From: Liolophura sinensis
Taxonomy: Eukaryota > Mollusca > Polyplacophora > Chitonida > Chitonidae
DNA length: 62,000 nucleotides
Assembly (NCBI RefSeq): GCF_032854445.1
Contig: NW_027018001.1
Coordinates: 1-62,000, forward strand
Reading direction: 5' to 3'
A program made the translations under genes and the position numbers. The notes beneath the pieces are model-generated. The model ran no database searches. It was not told where the DNA came from and saw nothing but the letters and a program-made list of their open reading frames with translations. Shown here piece after piece: positions 32,440 through 45,142 of the stretch (within the stretch, counting starts at the first letter, position 1; each line of letters starts with the position of its first letter).

Positions 32440-32944
32440 GATGCATCTACAGCACCAAAGCCTGGGTTAAGCAGAATTAGATTACAATAATGGAACTGTT
32501 CATCAGAAATTCTAAACACGTCGTCCTTACTGTACATATTTTAAATGTTAAAAATCTGACGGTGTTTCCTGGAATCTCCGTGACAATAACTTTGATAGGG
32601 TCTTTGTCAGAACTAACTGGAGAAATCTATGAATATTAAATTATTAACTACTGATGCGTCCAGATGTGCTAGGGTGTGTGTGATTTGCTACAGCTAAGCA
32701 TTTACATGAAGAGTAAGAATAAAACTCTGTCGACTGAGGCAAAATGACAAGAGGCAGTATTTCACCGGTTATGCGTGTGACCATTTGTCAGCTATCACAC
32801 TGTCGCGGCTGCACTGGTTTTGCTCTCTATGCCCTAGGTTATATACCGTATGTACATCTGTCGTCAGGGGGATCAGTGCATGTTACACCCGTGAATAAAT
32901 GCTGACAACGTTTTAGCCCACTTTCAAGGGAGAATACTCTAATA
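32440..32944 (+). repeat. Dispersed repeat C, longest copy
   Basis: It contains, in order, 'tacgatgcatctac', 'gtgctagggtgtgtgtgatt', 'gaggcaaaatgacaagaggc', 'cggttatgcgtgtgacc', 'tcagctatcacactg' and the 78-bp end block. Partial relatives are at 30958-31100, 31373-31450, 31600-31680, 33838-34045 (minus), about 36225-36310 and 43340-43775. There is no open reading frame and no recognised family. Confidence 0.7.
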
Positions 32945-33154
32945 GGCTTCTATACGTACTTACCAGCGGTGATCCGTTTTCTGTTATATAGCACCATATA
33001 GGAGAGCTTGGCGGTAACAAGTGATGGTCGAATGTATCATGATAAGCAGCCGTCTGTGATGCTTCAGTTCAACTGTGAAGTCGCAAGGCTGATACATTCC
33101 TCTTTAGGGTTGTTTCCGGAATATGTCCATTACATGCACGTCTGCACTAATCGA

Positions 33155-33330
33155 ATTAACACGATACAGCACAATGTGACCATTGCCCATTGGAAGAATC
33201 TATAAACCACTTTTTACTTAGATGTAATAATCCAGACATTAGGACGAGAATTCTAAATGTAGTTTCAGAGTTTGTTGTGTCCTCTCCGGAAGATTTTAAT
33301 TTTTACAATTTCTTTTGTAATTTCATTTAG
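33155..33330 (+). pseudogene. LINE C-terminal zinc-knuckle fragment
   Basis: The plus strand reads 'CDHCPLEESINHFLLRC' followed by 'NNPDIRTRILNVVSEFV'. The C-x2-C-x8-H-x4-C spacing and following Arg are typical of the very end of many LINE ORF2 proteins. The upstream 33008-33150 may continue it in another frame. It is short and isolated. Confidence 0.55.
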
Positions 33331-33544
33331 GAATTTCCTTGACGCCCTGTGGTGTAAATCAGTGCCATCGTGGTACTGGCACACGCCAATATCCGAAACA
33401 CCAGCCAACCAACATACATGCAAAACCATACTAGTGTACAACTTGTCGATAATAATATATGTATTTTAGTTGCGCTTTGATTGTAACTGTTCATGTATTC
33501 AACGTGATCAACCACTTTAGCCCGATGAATATACTACTCTTTGC

Positions 33545-33840
33545 GAAATAAACGCAATCATAGGTCAGAGCGCCGGAGATTCTGAAAACTCTGTCAGTTT
33601 TTACTTACAAGACAATTAATCTCACTTTAAAACGAAGAAAGTAAGAGTGAAGGCGTTTGAAACTACAGACTTTCAAAATGGTACATCTTATCTGGACTTA
33701 TACTCTGCACACAGACCCAGACGGATCCTCTCTCGCAGACTTACTACTAGAGAGACAGTTTTAATTTTGAAACATTTGTAGGTCATCCTTACTTGGGCAA
33801 CAATATATCATGGTCCTGGGTATGCTTGTAGCAAGATCAG
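33545..33840. pseudogene. Second fragment of the 24.5-kb RT family, rearranged
   Basis: 33565-33660 matches 24510-24600 in the same orientation ('gccggagattctgaa', 'agagtgaaggcgtttga'), the minus-strand C-terminus of the RT. From 33677 to 33830 the plus strand instead reads 'NGTSYLDLY' and 'ILSRRLTTRETVLIL', a piece that lies further upstream in the protein. The two parts are therefore in opposite orientation, so this copy is rearranged as well as decayed. Confidence 0.55.
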
Positions 33841-34045
33841 ATCAGCGCCGTCAGTGTGATAGCTGATAAATTGTCATACGTATAACCAGTGAAATACGGC
33901 CTCTTGTCAATATACTGACTGTTCATGTAAAATGCTAAAATAGTAGAAACTCACACTCTTAAGCTGAACTAGGTAAAGCAAAAATATGCAGTGATGTCAA
34001 ATGCCATTTCCAGAATCTGGCAACTTTCCTCATCATTGTGTCTAA
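33838..34045 (-). repeat. Dispersed repeat C, inverted copy
   Basis: 'gtgatagctgataaattgtc', 'aaccagtgaaatacggcctc' and 'ttgtca' are the reverse complement of the 32736-32800 wording. The right part ('tactgactgttcatgtaaaa', 'aaatagtagaaactc') is shared with 43660-43720. Confidence 0.65.
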
Positions 34046-34599
34046 TTCAGCTTAACCCGTAATTAGGGGATGCATTTTAGGGGAAATTTTATTATCTACG
34101 ATCGTATACATGTACAAATGTCTGTTTCGACGCATAGTTTCTTCAGCACTCCGCCACAACTCACACGCCTTGGTCGATGAAGACGCATGATTGAATGTCT
34201 CGTTCCGATGCATGAACGCCCACATAAAGGAAGACGGGTTATTTGCAAATGAATAAGTCATCATCCGTCAGTCATATCAGGGAGATGTTTTTTTTATTCC
34301 ACTTTGACTTTTATAATCCGTCTAGTTCATCTTGCTATAAATTCTTGCTGTTTAAGTGTTTACAAGAACAGTGTAGTAAGAATGAAACCATAACCCACAG
34401 GAGCTGACAGGAGGCCGGGCTTGAACAGTCTGACCAAACGTTTGGTCATGTACTAACTATAACACTATAACTCATTTTAACTTTAAAAAATGCCACAATC
34501 AGATGAAAAAGCCTGAAAACTAATTTGCTTGTTAGTCTACCATTGCCAGAAGCAGAAACAATAAGGACTCCATTGTTCCAGGATGGAATGATTATGTGA

Positions 34600-35790
34600 G
34601 TTATCTTCACCTAGATGCTAGGACAGGCTTTAAACTATGAAGAGAGCATAGGAGTCCCCACGCCGCGCCCATAGCAGATTTCATGAACGACGGTTTAAGA
34701 TTGCCCTCCGTAAGGGCAGAAACGAAGAGAGCACTGTGTGAGCTGATAAAATGGCTGAAGCACTATCATTTAATTCTCTAAATGAGTTTTGGAAGGAAGT
34801 TAATAAAACTCCAAGCACATGAGTTTACCCGATGTGTGGATAATACACATGGGGATGGTGATACAGGCCAACTGTGGAAGGACAAATTCTGTGACACCTT
34901 TGACTCCGTTACCTCTGAAAGCTACAGTGTTAGATGTTTTAGCTAACCAGTTATTCTAGTGATGATATCCCTATTATTTCTCCTGTTTATGTTGTTGATG
35001 TCGTATCTCCGATGAAACGTAATAAACTTCCTGGGTACGATGGCTTATCTGTAAAACATCTGTTACATGCTGATACAGCCATACGTGCACATCTGTCCCT
35101 GAGTTTAAATACCATCTTGAAACATGGATATCTTCCTGGTGCGCCTACGGATGTTGTTATTACTCAAAAAGTTAAGAACAAATCTGGAGGCATTACGTTT
35201 TATGGTTTATGGTTTATTAATATTCAGAGCCAAGAGGCCAGGAGCCCACTTACAGGTCTGATAACAGGGATACATACAGAGTAAAAGAAGTGTATAATAC
35301 ATATATGTAGAGCTAAGTAAATATAAAATACAGTTTTTGTCTCCAAACAAATACCGCCCTCTCACCGTAGGTAGTGAAATCTCTAAAGTCATAGAGTTAT
35401 TTATTATTCATCAGTGTGAATTGTCTTTGTACACCCTAGATTTGCAATTTTGCTTCAAACAAAAATGTTCTATTTACCAGTGAATTTACGTTCTCCAAAA
35501 AAAAAATCACAAATTTTGATCGATACAGTAGCGCTGTATGTATACATTTCTTGGTCCCAGCAAAGCATTTTGTAGTGTTGTTCACTGGACAAAGTTAATT
35601 GATCGTGATGTCCCTATGTGTTATATACGGCTACTTATCGTTTGGTTTAATGTACAGCAGTATGCCGTCAAAATGGGGATCTATTTTACCGCCTGTCTTT
35701 AATGTTACTAATGGTGTTAGGTAGGATGGAATTCTTTCGCCATCTTTGTTTGCTGTATATTTACATGATCTTGATGTTAAGTTATCGATA
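34600..35790 (+). pseudogene. LINE reverse transcriptase remnant with insert
   Basis: Plus-strand fragments in order are 'SRFHERRFKIALRKGRNE' (about 34680) and 'DKMAEALSFNSLNEFWKEVN' (about 34745-34805). Then come RT blocks 'MKRNKLPGYDGLSVKHLLHA' (35012) and 'NTILKHGYLPG', 'KYRPLTVGSEISKVIE' (about 35342-35390), 'GVR' and 'GILSPSLFAVYLHDL' (about 35716-35775). The NYRP-type block is separated from the preceding 'KVKNKSGG' by about 140 bp of unrelated sequence (35205-35345). Stops and frame changes throughout. It is a different LINE from the 4.9-6.4 kb copy. Confidence 0.78.
35205..35345. other. Insertion inside the LINE RT remnant
   Basis: About 140 bp interrupts RT codons that are adjacent in related elements. 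It begins with 'tttatggtttatggtttatt' and is AT-rich. The plus-strand frame reads on into it by chance. Origin unknown. Confidence 0.6.
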
Positions 35791-36977
35791 TTGCAAATAT
35801 GTTACTAAATAGGTTCGCCAAATGTTCTACCATAATTAAGAAATCACTATTCTAGGCATATTGTTCAAATATATAATGTTGTCAACTAAAACTGCATAAC
35901 TGATATAGTTTCAGCGCTTCTGCTATGTTTGCAATCAATGGTAGAGCCTCATTGGTGAGTCTATTCGAAAATAGGTGTATTGTTTTAAAAAACGTCTCGA
36001 GCTTAGTTGTAATAGTAAATTGTGCAACCTGCTTAAATAAGTTATGGTCACCTCTTATGGACAAGTGGCATAGTGCTTTACATATTCATTGTTACCTGTT
36101 GTACATTGCTGTAGCTCAGAGGTCATGTCTTTGTAACATTTTGGCGTTTCTCATACTTTTGTTGCAAAACTTTTTCATATGGACTTTGGTGTATGAAAAA
36201 AAGCATTACCATTATTAAAACCCTAACCCTGGTGACAAAAGGCCAGATTTCATTGGTTATACTATGATATAATTAGACGTACGGCATAGACAGTAATACC
36301 AGAGCAACGACGACGGTGTGGTGACTGGCTAAAATCAGCGTTAAAAAAAAAGTTACAATGAGAAAAAGAAAGAGTTGTTTCAGGGGAGACAACCCTAGTA
36401 ATCATACGCATTTATGATTTTGCTGTTGAAATATATCTGAGTAGCTCACAGCATTGTTACATGTACAAGCTGTATAAACTAAAACGTACCTGACTAAAAC
36501 GTGGAAAGGAAAAGTGTTATTGGATATTGCTCTCTGTTAATGGTTAAATTAAATAATGAAAAATGAAAAGTTATCTCCCAAAGCAGCATTGTCCGGTGAT
36601 CATTTTGACTATCACCATACATGGTGATACAGAAGAACCTTTTGCTGTATTCCCAGATATACCGCAAAGATGGCGGCTCACACAATTATATTATGTTAAA
36701 TTGCGTTACGTCATGGCTGCTTTGTGAAACAAGAACTGGGTTTGGATTTGCCAGAAAATATATGTGATGAAAATCGTTTTTAATATTAGGACCTGACCGC
36801 AATACACTTTTTAAAACAAAGGACCCCTTGCAACTAAATGGAAAATCGTCCGCCTGTCGCTCTGATGCATGGCAACATGCTCACAGTTGCTCATGTTGGT
36901 ATTTGAAAAACGTATTGTCTGATGAATTATACAGTGGAGATATAACAGTGTCTTTAATAGACATTTGCTACAACGCT
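35791..36977. other. No gene; repeat C echo
   Basis: 36225-36310 ('ggtgacaaaaggccagattt', 'cattggttatac', 'acggcatagacagtaatacc') resembles dispersed repeat C and the 43.56-kb copy. Otherwise AT-rich without exon signals. Confidence 0.45.
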
Positions 36978-37136
36978 AAACTGATAAACAGGTGCCCCAG
37001 GGGGGGGGCGGTAGATCCAGGTTCACTCCTGGGTCGAGTCAAACCTAAGACCTTAAAAGAGGAGTTTGTGACCTCGGCGCTCATCACGAAGGGGATAGTT
37101 ACTCGACTGGTTGATCCGTATGAGTATAATGTATAA
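36978..37136 (+). mobile_element. SINE family B copy, 5' half
   Basis: A tRNA B-box-like 'ggttcactcctgggtcga' is followed by 'ccttaaaagaggagtttgtg', 'aggggatagttactcgactg' and 'gttgatccgtatgagtataa'. It matches the core of 16256-16330 and retains more of the tRNA-like part. Breaks off before the 3' half. Confidence 0.7.
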
Positions 37137-40100
37137 AAGAATGTTTGTGGGGTTTCAAATTAATCCCCGCCTATTACCTGACAATGTTAGCATTAAAAAA
37201 ATCATGCAAGTATAGGAGTCGAACTCGTTATCCTTATTTGACACAACGATTTCAATGCACGCTTGTTACCACTGACAAAATGTAGATAGTGCATTAAAAG
37301 CCATGATCTATTATGGTCAGAGTTCCTCTGAACTTTCAAACTTCATTTTTTTCGATTTATAAAAATGTGATTGCCTAGGCCAACACGATACTTCGTTAGC
37401 TAACTTCTCCCTAACTAGGCACCAAATATTTGGAAATTATTTTGGTTCACGTAATCATATTTTTATCATGAAGGGAATTCCCGCAAGAAAACGCCTTAAA
37501 ATAGGAGAATTTGCTTTTGACTCTACTTTTGTCTTTTGATAAAACAAAAAGTATAAATCGCATCACTCTAATTTTTCACACACATGTTCTTCAGTAATTG
37601 TACTCCATATTTAAGTTCGTTTTACACTGCATGAAGAAAATTACACCTCACAGCTGCACCTGTTTGGTTGGAAGGGGTCCTTTGCCGGGTACCCTGCGGT
37701 TAAGCCAAAATCTACGTGTACATGGCGGCCATTTTGGAATGTACACCAAAGCGGACGAGATCCAGAAAAAGAGACCACATTATTGAGGACGTTGTTTTTT
37801 TGCATGTATAAGTGACAGGTTGGCAAAGATATGTAAACAGGAGGGAAAAAAATCGGTTTTCCCACGACGGCATGTATGCACTGACCCGAGAAACGTATTA
37901 GGTTGCAAATGAAAGAGATGCTATTCTAGACCCAGGAAGATCCCTTGTCCTGTGACAGGCAGTTTTATAAATCTAAGCTATTTGTAAATAATATTTTGCC
38001 TCTCAGCATGACCAAGCGCATAAGTAAATAAGACGTCGACAAACTTATTCCTAATAGGTCATGTGGTTGTCATGGATACCTTCCTGGTTGAAGATAACGT
38101 CACGTGCCTTATTCATGGGTAACTCCATACAGTTTTGTCGACATAAAACATGTCCATGTCCATGTTTACAATCACCTGAATAGGTTTAAACACGCAATTG
38201 AGCATTGTTTAATCTATATCCGCTCTCCACCCTTGCCCTTGTATCCAGCGAGCATATACAATTATGTCAAGGCATACACATATATATGTCGGTCTATCGC
38301 TTTAACCCACAAAGAAAGCTACCCAGCCGTTGTGCATCATAGTATCAAATGATAATGTCCGTGACATGTGACAGACCCGCAGATAGACATTGAACCAGAT
38401 TTCATAAGTTCGGGCAAATATAGCCCTACAGTTCGGCATTTGCTTGGCGTTTTTACCTCCATGTAGGCCTATAGCTGGGCTATTCATGCCATGTCGTACA
38501 AATACAAAATGGCGAATAATACGGCATGTCATAGATGGAGGTTATAAAAATACACCTACACAGCGTAATCAGTCATGTAAAGTGTGTACAATACTTGGGA
38601 CTTGTATCATAGGAATGTTTGAACTGATAGAATTGAAGTTTACGGCAATGTAACAATTTCATGCTGGATCACGCCCTTCCGTCCTGATACCTGTGTACTT
38701 GAATATGATGTTGCCATAGAACTCTCTGATTCCAAAGGGTGTATAAAATATATTAAGTTCCATGATGTTTTCTCAAAAGATTTACAGTAAACTGTATTAT
38801 CATGTAAGTCGAATTGTTAAAAATCCCCATTCATATTGGCTATTGCGTGAAAATTTGATTTGCAATGTGGCACGTATAGATGTCTGACGTAAATCTTTTT
38901 ATAGAGGTGAATGACAGTAATCGTGTATCAATGAGCAGAAGGAAGAATAAGGGGCTTATCCCAAAACCATTTTTTCTGTAATATATTTCTTTTTCCTCCT
39001 TCCCTGTTTAACGGACCACGCCTCTCATCTATTTAGCATACTGGGTATTGCATAAAAAAACTTAATATCCTTGACCGGATAGACATTTTCGTGTTATTCA
39101 CGACAGATTATACACTCACAAAGGCAACAAAACTCACCCAAGGGATTTCTCATCTCTTCTAAACATAATTATTTGTGTACAGAAGATTTGTGCTTGCAAA
39201 TTGTATTAAGTAAATGGTGATAATGAAGGCAGCCATTCAAGACTTAGATATGGGGTCAAGATTTTCAACGTTTAATTATCAGCCACTACAAATGGTTTTG
39301 GTCATTTGTTTGTGGTACGAATAAAGATCGTTAGAAAAATGATATATATGAAGTGCATTATTATTTCTGGACCAGAATAACTTGTGACAATAGCATCGAT
39401 ACTAATTACATTAATTCGTCTAGATCATTCTTTGAGTCTGTTGACTGCTTCTCGTGCATGAATCTGAGTGAAGAAGACAGTGGATATTCTGGTGAAAGAT
39501 GATATTCCATTCCTTCGCCCAATGGATGTCTGGATAAGATAACTTCATGAAAAGGATTATACCAAGCTTATTTATGAAAAGGCGTGCCTGTTGTCGACAC
39601 AATTTTTTTTTGAAAGAAAGATTTCTTCACATGACGACACTGCTGCCAAATGTCTATAAAATATGCTTTTCAAATTTACATGTTTAATTCTGTCACATCG
39701 TTTTGTTATAGCACATTTTATGTTATCTTGTCCAGATAACCTTTCAGCTTTTATATTCGAAAGTCCTGGTGATATATATTCCTAGTTTCGATGAAGGTAT
39801 GCTTTAGACGCACTGACACTAGATAATACTAAGTGACTTTCGAATTAGAAGCCGATAAAGATGACATGCCTGGATAACATCTCTTATAACGGACAGTTTG
39901 TTTCCTTTTTTTATCATGTATTCAGTTTCTTATAGTGTACGTTCCCTGTAGAAGACCTGAGTTTAACAGATATACGCAAAATGTATGGTAGTCTTTTATT
40001 GTTTCATGAATGTTACTTAATCTAATTTAAATCAATAGTTTAATATTCTTTTAAACAATAAACACAAAATAATACAGTTATACCGCTGATATGATAAATA

Positions 40101-40137
40101 TCTTAGGGGTAAGTATTAGAGTCACAAATGAATATGT
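37137..40137. other. No gene recognised
   Basis: About 3 kb of AT-rich sequence. Frames at 37598-37865 and 38104-38653 are short, overlap on both strands and have no domain or splice bracket. No repeat family identified. Confidence 0.5.
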
Positions 40138-40178
40138 TTTTCTTGAGTACTGTGTAAAACACCAATCAAATAAATAAC
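40138..40178 (+). mobile_element. SINE family A 3' tail fragment
   Basis: 'tcttgagtactgtgtaaaac' followed by 'accaatcaaataaataac', the last 40 bp of the family only. Confidence 0.8.
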
Positions 40179-43100
40179 AAATGAATATATCAATATTCTA
40201 AGACCGATATTCATTGATGTAAAAAGTGTGTATGTAATACACATGGACAGATACAATATATACCTGTTAAATAAAGCCAACTGATACATGGAAAGGAGTA
40301 ATGCGTGGGGTGCAAATGTAAATGTTACCTGTTGGTTCGAAAGTACAAATCTGAATAGCTCAAAACACGCGTTTATAAATGAATAAAAAGCGTTTGACTT
40401 GTGTGCGGTATATTACCACAGAAAAACATGGCGGATCAGACAAAGTTAGACAGGTTTTTCTAGATCGTTCAGCCTTTTATGTCACATTATCTTCCTGACC
40501 TACAAAGATGTGAAGGTTATTTGTCAAGACTAGTGATGGCTCCCAGGTGTCAACGTTGTCTTTGACCTATCTTCCTTAAAGTTGTTAAAAATCTGTCGTG
40601 GAGTTCGGCAACTTGTTTTCATTTGTCTTCCTGGTTGAAGCTGTTGTGTCATTGGCTAATACGGATCACGCCATAGATAATCAATGCTTGGGGGCAAGGT
40701 TGTCTGTATGCATAGAGAAGTAGGTCAAACAGTAAGCCAGACACTTGGAAACAAAGAAACAAATCGATAGTCACCTGGTTACATATCGTCAGATGACAAC
40801 AAAACAGAACTGTGAAAATAGTTCTCATGTCATCCAAAGCATTACGTTTTAGCCATTACACCATAAATGTGTCATTGCTAGAACCAGTTCAATTTTTTTT
40901 CAAATCTGGTTTTACACATGTAGAGTTAATAGTGTGAAGATCAACACTGGTCAGATAAGAAGAGACAATGTGATTTATTTAAGGTCGGTTTTACAAACAT
41001 ATAAAACACTGGTTTTCATAAGAAGCTGTTTTCACCGTAAAGGTAACGATGATACATTATATGGTTTATGACGACATTTCGCTTGAGATCGATATTGTTG
41101 TGTACTTGATTGAAGAATTCTTTCTGGCACTTATGGGAAATACTTTGAGGTGGCCGATTTACTGATTTAAGTCTATAGACCTACATGAATGTAACATGTC
41201 GTCTCTTGCGAAGAACATTGCCCCTTTGTGTTAGGGTGTTGCCCTTAGTTTGTTCATTGTTTCATAGAAGACTGTTGACAGAGACGTTGTGCAAGGCATT
41301 GTCTGGGCGGTCGTATTAGCTATGCAAAACTGTGTTGTCACGATTCAACGAAGATCAATTCGCGATACCATGGCGCCAAACATAAACATACCATCTAAAT
41401 GTGGAGTTTTGTTAACTTAGCCATGTGTATACAGCAATTTCTGAAATGTATGTTGACGCGTTTAGGTATTCCCAATATTATTCTGCGTTTTGGCATTCTG
41501 AGGACGTGAAAATACAAGGGGATTTCCCTCCACGTTCCAGGTTGTGAATATTGATTTACTCTGTCTGTATATATGTAACTCGTCAGGCAATCTGTCCCCA
41601 GGACACACTGCGAGAATTCAATACATTTTGAATGTAGGTCACTCGAGAGTAAAGCGCGCATTGGCACACCAGAGAGCACTTACTATGTGTTAGTTTTTGT
41701 AGATTATCTGCTGTCGCACATATAAATTTACCAACTTAAGGACTCGTATCTTAAGACGATAACAGACGTGACATTTCTTTTTTTCTGCTGAAGGAAAGTC
41801 TGAAGTCATTCTCCAGCTGATACAACCCCGGATGACATTTATTATCACATAAAACAAAGTGAAACCTTTCTCAAAATAACCAGACTCCATTACCTATAAT
41901 TGTGTCGAATGCCTACACAATACAAGAGAAAGTTAAGTAGCGACTAAAAGCTTCTGCCATTCATATTGCCATTTCTATACTTAAGTAGGCTTAAACCCTA
42001 AAAGCAATGTGCAAATTTTCGTGTTGTTTCAGGTACTTTCACAACACAGGTTATCACAAATCACAGACTGAGTTCCAAATTCTGGTGCAGGGTAACCTTT
42101 GGTCAACCAACCCAACAGTCAACGCATGCATTGTTTTTCATCAGTTATAGGAGATTCCGTGCTTATAGTGCTGCCTCGAAAACGACGTGCCTTCCTGTGA
42201 TAGAATGCGCCAAGCCCATATGAACTCATTATATACTAAAGATCATTGATAATGAGGTTATTGTTATTATATGTACGATATAGTGTCAATCAGATTCCAA
42301 AGAAAGTACCCGCATTTCTGTTTTCGAAAAATTCACTTCCAGCTATAACCAGCTCTGTAATTTCATAATGTGGACAATCATTGGAACTTTACCAGCGGAT
42401 ATTTCCTTGTTTCATTTGTCTGTTACAAAGCATGATTGTAATTAACCCTTCTCTGTGAACAGCGATATCAACAATAAACGACACGTAATAGTGAGGTGGT
42501 CTTATGTCCTTCCCTCCACGGTTTCTGAGGGTAACTTTGGCTACAAAGATAAAATTACAAGTTTAATACCCATTCATTTCTCAAAACATTAAATACCGAT
42601 GGGAAACTAAGGGTAAATACTTTTAACTTTCTGTAGTAATTGTTTCCTATGTGGCTTAAAATATCTGTTTCAGATTGGTAATGTCTAGTGCGTATTTATT
42701 ATTGTGGTATAAAAGGGCAACACAGATGTGGTCCGATATTAAGTACTGACACATACTCATACTCATCTATATTTGTATTTTACTCTTTATGTAGAGATGT
42801 GAAAGCTTTTCTTAAAATAGTCTTAGTGTTCCAGTTTTCGAGGGAATATTCATTGCAGATTTGCAGACTCCGGTGACATCAAAATATACGAAACATTAAG
42901 GATAGTTTCTAATTTGACCAAAAACATTGTTTCAAATTACTGAAGAATTTACGGTGCAACAAAAATGGTCAGAACATTTATTATTACTTCATTTGAACAG
43001 ATTTACATTTGTTGCAACTAGATTGAGAAAGAACACTTTATTTATCACTGATTTTAGATATACGTCAATAAAATTCTCTTTAGGTGTATGATTAACAAGA

Positions 43101-43270
43101 AATAAGAAAAAGCTGTGAACACTATCACAATGTAAGTGTAATGCTGTATGCCTTCGTTTGTATATTAGTATCAACCATAATATACGTCCAAGTCTATGAG
43201 CAAGAAAATAAATGTCCAAATCAACGTTCAATACAAACAATTTAAGAAGTAATAGTGAATGATAGTATGA
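40179..43270. other. No gene recognised
   Basis: AT-rich. The minus frame 41395-41679 (94 codons) and others show no domain; treated as chance. Confidence 0.45.
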
Positions 43271-43274
43271 GAGA

Positions 43275-43775
43275 ATAATGATGGCTTAACGCCACGTGGA
43301 CAATATTTCAGCCATATTTTGGTTATTGATACTATGTACAATATCTCAGTTGAGTTTTGATTGTAATTGTTCATATCGGCCTATTCAACGTGTTGTTCTT
43401 ATTCAACACGATGCATATACAAGTATTTTAGGGTTTAGCAGAATGAGACACGATTACAAAAGCATATAGATATTTGGAAGGGGGGTTTGAAGTCGATAAT
43501 CGCAATATATTTATTTTTACTTCTTTGTTTGATGTTTTACATCGTACTCAAGATTGATGGGAAGAGAATACGGCATAGAGAGTAAATCCAGAACAGGATC
43601 GACGATGTGATACTTTGCAAATAGTCAGCCGGTGAAACAACTTACCTCAGGGTTATATTCTTACTGTTCATAAAAAGCTTAAATAGTAGCAACTACACAA
43701 TTGCTAACACCTTGGCCAAAACATACATGTACAAAGGTAACAAAAAAGCATTGACGTTTCTGCCATTTATTAGAA
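43275..43775. repeat. Composite of SINE-like ends and dispersed repeat C
   Basis: 43285-43325 has 'gatggcttaacgcc' and 'caatatttcagccatatttt' (compare 8520-8555). 43340-43470 shares 'ttttgattgtaattgttcat', 'attcaac' and 'acgatgcatata' with 33466-33510 and 32433-32450. 43512-43552 is a family A SINE tail on the minus strand ('ttgatgttttacatcgtact'). 43640-43770 matches 33880-34010. Several old insertions are nested here. Confidence 0.6.
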
Positions 43776-44039
43776 GTCAATGGTCTCTGATTACTCAAAA
43801 TGATATGTTGTCATCACATTGAACAAACATTCAGGACATATTGTCCAAAATAGCTTAACAAAGAAAGTCCTAAGGTCGTTTGTAAGAAATATCAGATAAT
43901 TACAAAATAAAGGTGGTGATATGGGAAGCGAGAAGCAGTCATCAGTATATAATGATGCAAAATGACACCAGCACTCCATGACACCCTGAAATCGTTTAAT
44001 GGAATATGCTTAACACACTTTAGTTTTCGTAGCTATAAC

Positions 44040-44250
44040 TTATTTATTTCCTTATTTATTTGATTAATGTTTTACGCCGTACTCAAGTATGTTTCACTTA
44101 TTCATTTATTCGACGGTAGCATGAATTATGTTGGAAGGAAACCAAGCAGAGCCCGGGGGCAACCCACAACCAACCACATGTCGGTGGCAGACCTTCCTAT
44201 GTACCTTCCGGAGAGGAAGCCAAACACGTCTGAGGTTGTTTGAAATCGTC
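44040..44250 (-). mobile_element. SINE family A copy, 5' truncated
   Basis: On the minus strand: 'cttcctctccggaaggtaca', 'ggttgtgggttgcccccggg', 'cataattcatgctacc', 'atacttgagtacggcgtaaa' and 'acattaatcaaataa'. The tRNA-like head is missing or replaced after 44250. Confidence 0.87.
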
Positions 44251-45071
44251 ACACAACATATATAATCTAACAAATTCTAATATGTGAAATAAGTACACGT
44301 TGACTTTGTACTACCCAGGTACGAACAATGTCAAACTATTTCCTCTTGTCGTTAAGTTGCTAATGAACGGCTAAGGATTGTGCCACTGTGTCAGATTGTG
44401 TCAAAATCATTCAAAAAGAAAAACGCAATTTCGAAAGCAAATAAATTTAAGCCCTGAGATTTGGAAGCGTGGTGTTAATATTGTGTGAGCACATCATAAC
44501 GGCCACAGACGTTTCGGTTTGTACTTAAAGGCTAAATATCTCATAGTGGTGTGCTATATTTCTTTGAATTCTTTACTTCAGGGGCTCTAGAAGATAAGCC
44601 AACGATAGATATTAAGATAATAAACGCATTGGAATCCGTGGGAAGAGTTAAGCGACTCATGGAATTATGCAAACCATCGACATCTCTTGGCAGATAGTCT
44701 TGGTTTAAAATATTGGGCAGAGTTAACATGCATATCACTTTCGGTGTTACCACAGAAATCCGATGTGTCCCTTTTGTAGTTGTGTGTTAAGTTCAGATTC
44801 CTGAATTATTAACTGACATGACCACTGGCATGACCTGTTCGAAGGGTCTTTGAGGGCCTATCTGGATTGAGGGTATACGAATGTCTGTTTCGACACATAC
44901 ATTCTCTACACATTTTAATCCATAACGTGTGTCAAACATATAGCTGCCAAATGATATGATCAGGTGTTTTGTAATTTATTGGGTGTTTATTTTGTTAGTT
45001 TATTTTATCTAAAATCTTTGTTGTCCTGTTTTGATATTCATTGCAAAAATATCTTCGTTTCATAAAATTCA

Positions 45072-45142
45072 TATATTTATTTGGTTTCTGTTTTAAGCCG
45101 TAATCAAGAATATTTCACTTCTACGACGGCGGCGAGCATTCG
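45072..45142 (-). mobile_element. SINE family A 3' fragment
   Basis: 'tatttatttggtttctgttt', 'taagccgtaatcaagaatat', 'ttcacttctacgacggcggc' and 'gagcatt' is the reverse of the family 3' end. It stops abruptly at 'gcattcgcatgc', next to unrelated sequence. Confidence 0.85.

Noticed and set aside
37598-37865. Overlapping plus and minus frames near 37.7 kb
   Set aside because: No domain, no splice context, mutual antisense overlap.
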